Source: Acidobacteriota bacterium | GTDB lineage: Bacteria; Acidobacteriota; Blastocatellia; Pyrinomonadales; Pyrinomonadaceae | NCBI GenBank assembly: GCA_963169175.1 | Contig: CAUJFK010000006.1 | Span: 1 to 10,517, forward strand | Direction of reading: 5' to 3' | Length of the DNA: 10,517 nt | The notes under the pieces: model-generated | Told to the model about the DNA's origin: nothing | Databases searched by the model: none | The model's input: only the letters and a program-made list of their open reading frames with translations | Position numbers and translations under genes: made by a program | Part shown: positions 1-6,439 of the stretch, piece by piece | How positions within the stretch are numbered: position 1 is the stretch's first letter | How the letters are laid out: each line of letters opens with the position of its first letter

Positions 1-902
1 AAGTAATCCTCTTCGACAAGAACCTGTGAATGATAACCTGCGTCGGCCAGTTCGCTGTTGCGGCGGATGATCGCGGCGACTATCTCATCGCTCCGCCGCA
101 CGGCATCCGCATAGATCGGGGCCGCAAGCTCTTTCAACGCCGGGTCAAGCGGATCGACGACGATCAGACCGAACTTACCTAACAGGCTGGTCAAAAAGGT
201 GCCAAACGCATCGCCAAAGGATGGCCCGGGTTCCCATGCGGCGGAGATCTGATCCCTAAGTTCGACCGAAAATTCCGTCTCCGGCAATTCAGCGAACATT
301 CTATCGATTGCGGCGCCGACCGACTCGTTCAGCAAGATACGGCCAACCGGAAGCCCTTCATCCGTCCATGCGGAATCAACCTTTGATTCATAAAGGCTGC
401 CGGCCCGACCGACGATAAAGCTGTTCGAAACCTCAGCGAGATCATGGTCCTCGGTCGCCATCCAGAAAACGGGCACGGCCTTGACACCTTGCTGCCGCAA
501 GCTTTCAGCCATTTTTACGGCGGAAAGTGCTTTGTATATCGAATAGAGCGGCCCGGTGAATAATCCGGTTTGTTGGCCCGTCAAAACGGCAACCGAATCC
601 GGATGGCGCAATACCTCAATATTTGCCAACGTTTCCCGTCCGGCGCCGAATTTTGTGTTTATTCGCAAAAGCGCGTCGCACAACGCACGGCGGTCGGTCC
701 GATAATTCGCTAAAACCTCATCTGCCCTGGCCGCCACATCCGTGTGATGTTCGACGGCGGATGGATAGAACCGTTTCAGAGAAAGGGGATCTTCCTGATA
801 TTGAACAAAAAGTTTGCTTTGCGCAGGAATGCTGGAAAACGAAAGGCTTTCTGTCCGCAGTCCGCGAACACTGACGGTTTGTGTACAGCCGCTGTCATTC
901 AT
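1..902 (-). CDS. bshC: Bacillithiol biosynthesis cysteine-adding enzyme BshC, N-terminal 300 residues (C-terminus beyond window)
   Basis: The reading frame opens at an ATG (902-900) and is still open at the window edge, so about 300 of the usual roughly 540 residues are present. Translation shows the BshC hallmarks: FYP near residue 50, FGA near 90, TGQQTGLFTGPLY at 108-120, and PVFWMATEDHD at 144-154. In the bacillithiol pathway BshC adds cysteine to glucosaminyl-malate in the cytoplasm, the last step after BshA and BshB. The start is supported by an in-frame TGA upstream, inside the promoter region, and by a TATAAT promoter about 30 bases upstream. A GGAG lies 13 bases before the ATG, a rather long spacing. 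The gene is a separate transcription unit: a terminator closes the upstream propeller gene. No bshA or bshB is visible here. The family call is confident; the missing part cannot be judged. Confidence 0.93.
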   Translation of the reverse strand, partial: MNDSGCTQTVSVRGLRTESLSFSSIPAQSKLFVQYQEDPLSLKRFYPSAVEHHTDVAARADEVLANYRTDRRALCDALLRINTKFGAGRETLANIEVLRHPDSVAVLTGQQTGLFTGPLYSIYKALSAVKMAESLRQQGVKAVPVFWMATEDHDLAEVSNSFIVGRAGSLYESKVDSAWTDEGLPVGRILLNESVGAAIDRMFAELPETEFSVELRDQISAAWEPGPSFGDAFGTFLTSLLGKFGLIVVDPLDPALKELAAPIYADAVRRSDEIVAAIIRRNSELADAGYHSQVLVEEDY

Positions 903-929
903 CGTAAAACGTGGACTCCGGACTGTTAG

Positions 930-957
930 ATTATAGTTTCCAGCCAGCCTAGGTCAA
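930..957 (-). promoter_or_regulatory. Sigma-70-like promoter of bshC
   Basis: Read on the minus strand, TTGACC (957-952) is followed after 16 bases by a perfect TATAAT (935-930). Transcription would begin near 923, giving a leader of about 20 bases before the bshC ATG at 902. It lies between the terminator of the preceding gene and the bshC start, exactly where a promoter is expected. This is inferred from consensus match only. Confidence 0.7.
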
Positions 958-998
958 AGGCGGAGTCAACGGCGATCTACCGGCCGCTTTTAGAAACT

Positions 999-1036
999 AA
1001 AAAAGCAGCTGCCGGCGCGAAGGCCGGCAGCTGTTT
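999..1036 (-). terminator. Rho-independent terminator of the BNR propeller gene
   Basis: A perfect 11-bp GC-rich stem (1006-1016 with 1023-1033) encloses a 6-base loop that reads CUUCGC on the minus strand. It is followed on that strand by six T residues (1004-999). It starts about 34 bases after the propeller stop codon at 1067-1069. The plus-strand side has only a short T run, so it is mainly a minus-strand terminator. Confidence 0.88.
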
Positions 1037-1066
1037 ATTGATCGCAGCTTACCCTTACTGAAGGCT

Positions 1067-3265
1067 TTATTTATTTGTTGTCGAAGCGGTTGTCACGCTC
1101 CTTGCGGTATCCGCGCCGTCAAAATTTCGGTCGATGATGTAAACCCCGGACGAATGGGTGCCGGCATAAATACGGTCCGCGTTGTTCGGGTCAAATGCCA
1201 TCATCCACACACGGCGGCTTGGAAGCTTAAGGTCTTTGGAATCTATCCGTTTCCAATTCATTCCAGCGTCTTTCGAATAATAAACGCCGCCGTCGTTCTC
1301 TAACGCACTTGAAACAAGCACCTCGTCCGAGTTCCGCGGATCGATGAGGATACTTGTGTAGCTGCCCAGCGGCAAGTTGCCGCCGCGGCGTGTCCAGGTC
1401 CGCCCGCCGTCACGGCTGAGATACAGCGTATGGATCGTTCCAACGTATATATTGTTTGGCCGCTTCGGATCGATAACGATCGACTTGATCGGCACACGCT
1501 CAGGAGCACCGCCCTGCTTCGTCCATGTTTCACCATTATCGGTTGAAGCGAGCACGCCGGAGGTGGCGGTGCCGACCCAAATCGTTCCGGGGACAAGCGG
1601 CGATGCGGCGATCGCGTAAACATCCCGGTTCAAACCTTCGCCAAACGTGATCTTTTCCCAGCCCTTTGAAAGATCGTATGAACGGTAGAGGCCGTCGTCG
1701 GTCCCGGCAAGAAGGCCGTTTTTCTCATCCTCGGTATGGGCGAGGACATTGATCTTTTGGTTCAGTACAGGGACCAGTTCCTGGCCCGCGGCCGGGTCGA
1801 CCTTGACGACAGGCTTCGGTACTGGTTTTGTTTTTGCGGTTGCCTTGCTTCCTTTCCGGACGGCCTTTTTCACGGGCGCCTTTTTGACAGGTTTGGGGCC
1901 GGTCACGGCGGCCCACGAAACGCCTCGATCTAACGACTGGAATAGTCCTACGTTTGTACCGAGATACATCTTGTTCGGGTCAATACGGTCCTGCAGGACC
2001 GCGAAAAGCGTATTGCGGCTAACGTCCAGCCCCTTTGCCTGCTCCCAACTCTCGCCGCCGTTTGTGCTGTAAAAGAAAAATCCGCCGCTCGTGCTGGTAT
2101 TCTGCGTCGTTGCGTACAGGCGGTCCGGCACGGTCAGGTCTGGCGTCACCGAATAGGTAAATCGGCTTGTAAAATTGTCGTTTGTTGGAACAAAGTTATG
2201 TCCGCCATCGGTCGATACCATGACGCCGTAATTGTTTGTCCCGATATAGATGCGGTTAGGCTCGGCCGGGTGGACGGCGATCGAATTGACCTCGAGCGTC
2301 CGCGGCGTCGTCAGTATCCAGGATTTCCCACCGTTCGTTGTCATCCAGAACCCTTGCGTCGTCGCGGCATAGATGGCACCGGGAACGGCCGGATTTTGAA
2401 CGATATCGCGCGTCCGGCGCGATGTGGACGGTATGCCCTGGATCTTTTTCCAGTCGCCGCCGCCGTTCATCGATTCATAGATACCGCTGCACGCGGACGC
2501 GATAAGATGGTCGTTGTCCTTATAGTTGACCGTAATCGCAAACACATCCGAATCATCGATCATCCCGTTCTTTATCAGGCTCCAGCTTTGTCCGCTGTCG
2601 GTCGATTTGTAGGGTCGGTAACTCGTGCCGGCATAAAGCGTGTTTGTATTTCGCGGATCGACGGCCATTGAATTGATATCGATCGGCATTGTATTTGAAT
2701 CGAGCCGTTTCCAATCATCGCCGCCGTCGGTCGTGACGAAAATGCCGGTCTTTGACCCAACGTATAACGTCTTGGGATCCTTGGCTGACTGCACCATCGC
2801 GTGGATGGCTTCATTCTTTAGTGCCTTGGCCTCTTTCCAGGTCGTGCCGCCGTCCGACGATTTGAAGAATCCGCCCGGAAAATTACCTCGATGGCCGGAA
2901 GCATAGATGACGTTAGAATCCTGGTTATCGACAAATAGCTGATCGAGGGTAAGAAGCGGAATATCGAACCGCGCAAGCATTTTCCACGTTTTGCCCGCAT
3001 CGGTAGAACGGTGTACCTGCCCGTCCATCGTACCAATGTAGATAACGTCCTTGTTACGCGGGTCAATTGCCACCGAACGGACATCGCCGCCGTTTGGGCC
3101 GACGACCGACCATTGCGTCGAATTCTTTGTATCGACAAAAACATTTTCGCTGTCCGCGGCCAACGCGGGCGAAGCGCCAGTAACAATGAACGCAAGTATC
3201 AGGAGGGAGCTTACAAATGCGGTCCAAAAACGAGGTCGGAAGAGTTGCGCGTTTCGTTTGAACAT
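1067..3265 (-). CDS. Secreted BNR-repeat (Ycf48/sortilin/GH74-like) beta-propeller protein, function unknown
   Basis: This 732-residue exported protein starts with a signal peptide (basic residues 2-12, hydrophobic 15-30, likely cleavage after ALA at 36). The rest is about 14 blades of 41-49 residues. Thirteen carry the Asp-box/BNR signature S-x-D-x-G-x-x-W or a variant, with the aromatic at residues 94, 143, 185, 228, 272, 316, 358, 407, 451, 536 (degenerate), 581, 624 and 671. Strands such as VIYIGT and LYAGT alternate with the boxes, as in sialidase, VPS10 and xyloglucanase folds. A Lys/Pro/Ala-rich stretch (457-490) interrupts the array after the ninth box. Fourteen blades would suit two seven-bladed propellers. 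No catalytic pair can be assigned, so neither hydrolase nor assembly-factor activity is claimed. The frame is open upstream to 3406, but the signal peptide marks ATG 3265 as the start; its ribosome binding site is weak (GAAAG). It is probably monocistronic. Confidence 0.85.
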   Translation of the reverse strand: MFKRNAQLFRPRFWTAFVSSLLILAFIVTGASPALAADSENVFVDTKNSTQWSVVGPNGGDVRSVAIDPRNKDVIYIGTMDGQVHRSTDAGKTWKMLARFDIPLLTLDQLFVDNQDSNVIYASGHRGNFPGGFFKSSDGGTTWKEAKALKNEAIHAMVQSAKDPKTLYVGSKTGIFVTTDGGDDWKRLDSNTMPIDINSMAVDPRNTNTLYAGTSYRPYKSTDSGQSWSLIKNGMIDDSDVFAITVNYKDNDHLIASACSGIYESMNGGGDWKKIQGIPSTSRRTRDIVQNPAVPGAIYAATTQGFWMTTNGGKSWILTTPRTLEVNSIAVHPAEPNRIYIGTNNYGVMVSTDGGHNFVPTNDNFTSRFTYSVTPDLTVPDRLYATTQNTSTSGGFFFYSTNGGESWEQAKGLDVSRNTLFAVLQDRIDPNKMYLGTNVGLFQSLDRGVSWAAVTGPKPVKKAPVKKAVRKGSKATAKTKPVPKPVVKVDPAAGQELVPVLNQKINVLAHTEDEKNGLLAGTDDGLYRSYDLSKGWEKITFGEGLNRDVYAIAASPLVPGTIWVGTATSGVLASTDNGETWTKQGGAPERVPIKSIVIDPKRPNNIYVGTIHTLYLSRDGGRTWTRRGGNLPLGSYTSILIDPRNSDEVLVSSALENDGGVYYSKDAGMNWKRIDSKDLKLPSRRVWMMAFDPNNADRIYAGTHSSGVYIIDRNFDGADTARSVTTASTTNK

Positions 3266-3421
3266 AGCTTTCAGATAGGATTCTCTAGCGATTTTCAGTA
3301 CGTACCAGCAAGCCCGGTAGTCAGATGATGAAGAATGGCCGCGGTTTGCACCTTCATTGCAAGTGCGGCTGAAATTCAATTTTTTAACGGGAAGAAAGGG
3401 CGGCAAACGCTCAATAGGTCA

Positions 3422-3450
3422 ATCCTACACGATTTGGGAGCGGATGTAAA
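3422..3450 (-). promoter_or_regulatory. Candidate promoter of the BNR propeller gene
   Basis: On the minus strand TTTACA (3450-3445) is separated by 17 bases from TAGGAT (3427-3422), five of six and four of six consensus positions. Transcription would start near 3415 and leave a leader of about 150 bases before the ATG at 3265. Spacing is ideal, but the -10 match is only moderate. Confidence 0.45.
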
Positions 3451-3520
3451 ACTTTTTTCTGAAAGGTTCGGCGTCGCTCAGGTGTGTTCAAGGTACGTTC
3501 GGTCCCAACCGAAGATCCTG

Positions 3521-3558
3521 ATTCGTGTGTTTCGTTTCTTGATCCGTGCTATTCGTGG
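3521..3558. repeat. Degenerate decamer-period repeat (ATTCGTG-type)
   Basis: Four related words follow each other at 9-11 base steps on the plus strand: ATTCGTG (3521), TTTCGTT (3530), GATCCGTG (3541) and ATTCGTGG (3551). The units diverge from each other and there are no spacers of protospacer length, so this is not a CRISPR. It resembles short degenerate intergenic repeats found in many bacterial genomes; its role is unknown. Confidence 0.5.
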
Positions 3559-3613
3559 TGGCGAAGCCGGTCCTTACCCGGTTTCTGTCGCATCCATTCG
3601 CAGGTAACAAGAG

Positions 3614-3633
3614 CAACAAACTAAAGTTTGTTG
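3614..3633. repeat. 20-bp near-perfect dyad CAACAAACT-AA-AGTTTGTTG
   Basis: Two 9-base arms (3614-3622 and 3625-3633) are exact reverse complements around a central AA. The centre is too tight for the full stem to fold as RNA, which favours a protein-binding dyad or a palindromic intergenic repeat. It lies 12 bases before the bidirectional terminator. The symmetry is seen directly; the function is unknown. Confidence 0.6.
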
Positions 3634-3645
3634 GACGTGGACATT

Positions 3646-3683
3646 GAAAAAGAGGCTGCCCATTTGGAGCAGCCTCATTTTTT
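3646..3683 (-). terminator. Terminator downstream of the outer-membrane barrel gene (bidirectional)
   Basis: An 8-bp stem, GAGGCTGC (3652-3659) with GCAGCCTC (3669-3676), can extend by two C-G pairs past a bulged A. On the minus strand it is followed by TTTTT and lies 29-60 bases after the barrel stop codon at 3712-3714. On the plus strand it is followed by six T residues (3678-3683 region), so it could stop transcription both ways. Confidence 0.85.
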
Positions 3684-3711
3684 ATGTTCGCCTATTTAGC
3701 GAAGCTGTAAC

Positions 3712-6171
3712 TTAGGGGGTCGGATTATCAGCACCTGGCGGTACACGATAGAGCTTGGTGTAAACACCGCCGCTTTCGTGCGTTCCGCCTCTGACGATGG
3801 TGATACGCGATCTGTCGAAGTTGCGGAAGTTGATGTGGTTGACAACCAACTTCTCACGCGTGTTCATATCCTTATCAGCACCGTAAAGGATAATGTATCC
3901 CTGGCTGTTCGGATTATTCGACAGGTCTGCGAAGAACGCATCCAGACGTCCGCGGATATCGTCATTCGGCATCTTGCCGAATTCATCTATCAACTGGGGC
4001 TTCGGAAGCGGTGCAATACCAGCCGTCTCAGATGCTTGGCTCGGACACTTCGGACCGCCTGCGGCTACTGAATCAGCACACTGGCCACCAATATCGACCG
4101 TTGCTGTAACGTTCGAGTCCGCCATTTCACGAGTTGTAGAAACCGTGATGCTTGGCGTTCCCTGTCCGGTGGTGATGGTTCCGGCCGTAACCGTCCAGTT
4201 GTATGTCAGGTTGGATGATGTTCCGCCGCTAACGTTTGCGGTAAACGTCATTGATTCACCAGGCTGAGTAATGCCTGCAGGTCCAGAAACCGAGATCTGA
4301 GCACAGTCACACGGTGCTTCGCAATCCGGGCAGCTAACGACACGGACCGTTTCGGTCTTTGTCTGTCCGCACAGGCCGCATCCGTCATCGACGCCCGCCG
4401 TGATCGTGTAAGATCCAGGCTGAAGACCGCTCAGGTCCCACTGAACGCTGGCACCCGAACCAACAACGCGTCCGCCCGAAACCGTGTAGTTATAGGTAAG
4501 AACGTCGTTTTCAGGATCGACCGCGGTCGTGTTTACCGTGATCGTCGAATTGTCCGTACATCCGCCTGATTTCGAACGCATTCCAGCGGCACACGGAAGC
4601 GTTACTTCCGAATCGCTGACCGTCAACGTGGTCACGTTCGCCGGTTTGTTGATCTCAGCCGATTTCCGCGGATTGCGGCGACCGATCGTTGCCTGAAGGA
4701 TGTATCCATGCGGGTCCTGAGACGTCAGGAAGCCCTCTGGCACGCCGCGACCGCTCGTGGTCACTGTACGCGGCGTACAGCCTTGGGCGACCGGACCGCA
4801 ACCCAATATAGCTGAGTTCGTGAAGGTCTCGTCCTCATCGAACGAATCCTCATCCTGCTGGTTTGCGTGATACCGGTATGCGGCACCGAGACTCAACCAG
4901 CGGGCCGGGTAAACGCGGAATCCGGCGATACCATCGACTGGGTTGTTCTGAAACGCATTCGGTGTCGCACCGCCCATATATCTAAGCACACGTGCTTCGA
5001 GGATCGGCTGGAAATACCGGCTGACCGGGAAATCCAAACCACCGGAGATCAACAGTTCATCCGGGCGGTCGAGAAGTGTCACCTTTCCGCCGGGCAGGTC
5101 AGCTTTTACACTGCCGTTCCAGTTGTAGCCAACGTTACCCGAAACATTCGCCCATTTCGCGATGCGGGCATCGAGGAACAACGCTCCGCCGATGTCGCCA
5201 CGGTTCGAACCGGGGCTCGCACCACGCTGAAGCTGATTGAATCCGCTCGCGTCATCCGGGCTGTCGGCATAGAACCTGTAATAGCCGACAACACCAAACC
5301 CGATCGGATTGTTCACGTTCGTGAACCGGACCTTGCCGCCGACCGTAAAGGTGCTGAATGATGATTCGCCGTATGTCCGATTGATGAACGGAGCATCGGG
5401 CAAATATGACGGTGCGGTAGTAAAGCTCGTCGGCGTCGTTGCTGCGTTCGCACAGGTCGCGGCACCGCTGGTGCATACGGTCCTGAGGACGATGCCCGGC
5501 AGGATGCTGCCGTAAACCGAGCCGATACCCGGAAACGCGTCAGCGCCCTTGTTGCCGGCAACTGAATTGCCAAGCAAGGCGTTCGTATTCGCCGGATAGC
5601 CGAAGACAGGCCCCGAGAAATTCATCCCGTAATTGCCCGCCGATCCGCCAAAATACGGATAGGCAACGAATGGCCCGGTGCCGATAGGCCGATATACGGC
5701 CATACCCTCAAGTGCTCCCGAACCCGGGCCTGACGGAGCAAGAACGATCGCCCCGCGGCTGATCCCATTGTTGCTGGAATTCGGCAGATAGAAGCTTGAG
5801 AGGTTGCCCGGGGAATTTACCTTGATCTGTCTGTAGGCATCGGTATTGAAGAACAATTCAAAATTGTCAGTGATGCCGACCTGGAAGCTGACAGGCACTT
5901 CCTGCAGATCGACATTTCCCGGATCGCGGTCAAAATTGCTGAGCGCGGCACTGAAAGTATATTCTCCCCTCCGCAGGACCTGTCCATCGTAAACGGTAAA
6001 CAGCCCTGTCGGGCCTCCGACCGGTCCGCCTGTGCCAACCGTCGGCGCCGTATTCCTCGGATCATCAGCCGATCTCGGATTTTTCATATCCGTTGCTGTC
6101 TGCGCCGCTGCCGCAAGCGCAAAAGACAATGCGATCAGCGTCGCAATACACACTCTATAAGCGAGTTTCAT
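3712..6171 (-). CDS. Secreted outer-membrane beta-barrel protein with Cys-rich PKD-like modules and a degenerate OmpA-like C-terminus
   Basis: This 819-residue protein begins with a signal peptide (hydrophobic 9-23, likely cleavage before Q24). Residues of about 66-500 look like an outer-membrane barrel: alternating aromatic/polar strands such as FQVGITDNFELFFNT (96-110), YLP/GS-rich loops and a terminal strand GYILQATIG (489-497). Residues of about 540-612 and 624-715 form two PKD/Ig-like modules (DPENDVLTYNYTVSGG; SNLTYNWTVTAG). A cluster C614-x2-C-x3-C-x-C623 lies between them, and further Cys residues are at 527, 538, 598, 601, 698 and 709. Residues 728-819 have the alpha/beta pattern of an OmpA-like domain (NPNSQGYIILYG, then SRITIVRGG) but lack its usual N-x2-L-S-x2-R-A peptidoglycan-binding motif. 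A structural envelope role is inferred; no substrate can be named. The start has an excellent GGAGG six bases upstream. The gene ends at a strong terminator. Confidence 0.85.
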   Translation of the reverse strand: MKLAYRVCIATLIALSFALAAAAQTATDMKNPRSADDPRNTAPTVGTGGPVGGPTGLFTVYDGQVLRRGEYTFSAALSNFDRDPGNVDLQEVPVSFQVGITDNFELFFNTDAYRQIKVNSPGNLSSFYLPNSSNNGISRGAIVLAPSGPGSGALEGMAVYRPIGTGPFVAYPYFGGSAGNYGMNFSGPVFGYPANTNALLGNSVAGNKGADAFPGIGSVYGSILPGIVLRTVCTSGAATCANAATTPTSFTTAPSYLPDAPFINRTYGESSFSTFTVGGKVRFTNVNNPIGFGVVGYYRFYADSPDDASGFNQLQRGASPGSNRGDIGGALFLDARIAKWANVSGNVGYNWNGSVKADLPGGKVTLLDRPDELLISGGLDFPVSRYFQPILEARVLRYMGGATPNAFQNNPVDGIAGFRVYPARWLSLGAAYRYHANQQDEDSFDEDETFTNSAILGCGPVAQGCTPRTVTTSGRGVPEGFLTSQDPHGYILQATIGRRNPRKSAEINKPANVTTLTVSDSEVTLPCAAGMRSKSGGCTDNSTITVNTTAVDPENDVLTYNYTVSGGRVVGSGASVQWDLSGLQPGSYTITAGVDDGCGLCGQTKTETVRVVSCPDCEAPCDCAQISVSGPAGITQPGESMTFTANVSGGTSSNLTYNWTVTAGTITTGQGTPSITVSTTREMADSNVTATVDIGGQCADSVAAGGPKCPSQASETAGIAPLPKPQLIDEFGKMPNDDIRGRLDAFFADLSNNPNSQGYIILYGADKDMNTREKLVVNHINFRNFDRSRITIVRGGTHESGGVYTKLYRVPPGADNPTP

Positions 6172-6177
6172 TATTTT

Positions 6178-6182
6178 CCTCC
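6178..6182 (-). promoter_or_regulatory. Strong Shine-Dalgarno of the barrel gene
   Basis: GGAGG on the minus strand (6182-6178) stands six bases before the ATG at 6171-6169. It fixes the start and predicts efficient translation, which fits an abundant outer-membrane protein. Confidence 0.85.
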
Positions 6183-6320
6183 GCCGTGATAAAAATTCAG
6201 TTCGCAGCCGCGGCTTTCACCGACAAGGCCCACGCCTTAAAGCTACGTAATTTATTCAAAACATCAGCGGCGGCTATGCTCCGCTCCGCTGACGCAACCC
6301 AAAAATTTCAATAACTGCAA

Positions 6321-6381
6321 TTAGAAAAGGGAAACGGCGCAACTCATGGTTGCAACGTACTGCAGCCATTTACCTTTCTAA
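6321..6381. repeat. Nested imperfect inverted repeat
   Basis: The outer arms TTAGAAAAGG (6321-6330) and CCTTTCTAA (6373-6381) match with one bulge. The inner arms ATGGTTGCA (6346-6354) and TGCAGCCAT (6361-6369) match except for one G-T pair around a 6-base loop. It lies 59 bases beyond the gdhA stop. No T run follows, so a terminator is uncertain; it could be an element remnant or an attenuating structure. Confidence 0.4.
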
Positions 6382-6439
6382 GACCTTAACGTAACTAATC
6401 GCCAAACGCAAGTGTTTTTAACACATTACGTCATTTTTC

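Larger units (their letters stand above)
3266..3711. other. 446-bp intergenic region without a credible gene
   Basis: This gap separates the propeller start from the barrel-protein stop. It holds a candidate promoter (3422-3450), a small TTCGGT/ACCGAA hairpin (3498-3513), a roughly 10-base-period degenerate repeat (3521-3558), a dyad (3614-3633) and a terminator (3646-3683). A 90-codon plus-strand frame (3335-3607) crosses the repeat and looks non-coding. I see no RNA gene that I can name. Confidence 0.6.
6172..6439 (-). other. Structured leader/intergenic region between gdhA and the barrel gene
   Basis: This 268-bp gap contains a nested inverted repeat (6321-6381), a hairpin (6264-6292: 7-bp stem TCAGCGG/CCGCTGA plus an inner CGG/CCG), a smaller AAGGC-CCAC-GCCTT hairpin (6225-6238), the palindrome AGCCGCGGCT (6206-6215) and the ribosome binding site (6178-6182). 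No clear promoter and no U-tract terminator for gdhA could be read. The barrel gene must be transcribed from here or by readthrough. Confidence 0.5.

Noticed and set aside
2198..2671. 157-codon plus-strand frame inside the propeller gene
   Set aside because: It is a shadow of the repetitive BNR coding sequence; regular codon periodicity creates long open frames on the opposite strand.
3521..3558. Possible CRISPR array
   Set aside because: The period is about 10 bases with diverged units and no unique spacers, which does not fit CRISPR.
3335..3607. 90-codon plus-strand frame in the 446-bp gap
   Set aside because: It crosses the decamer repeat, which yields the repetitive ILIRVFRFLIRAIRGG, has no recognisable domain and overlaps the candidate minus-strand promoter.
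6172..6300. Possible riboswitch upstream of the barrel gene
   Set aside because: The hairpins do not match any riboswitch consensus I know, and no metabolic gene follows. It is kept only as a structured leader.
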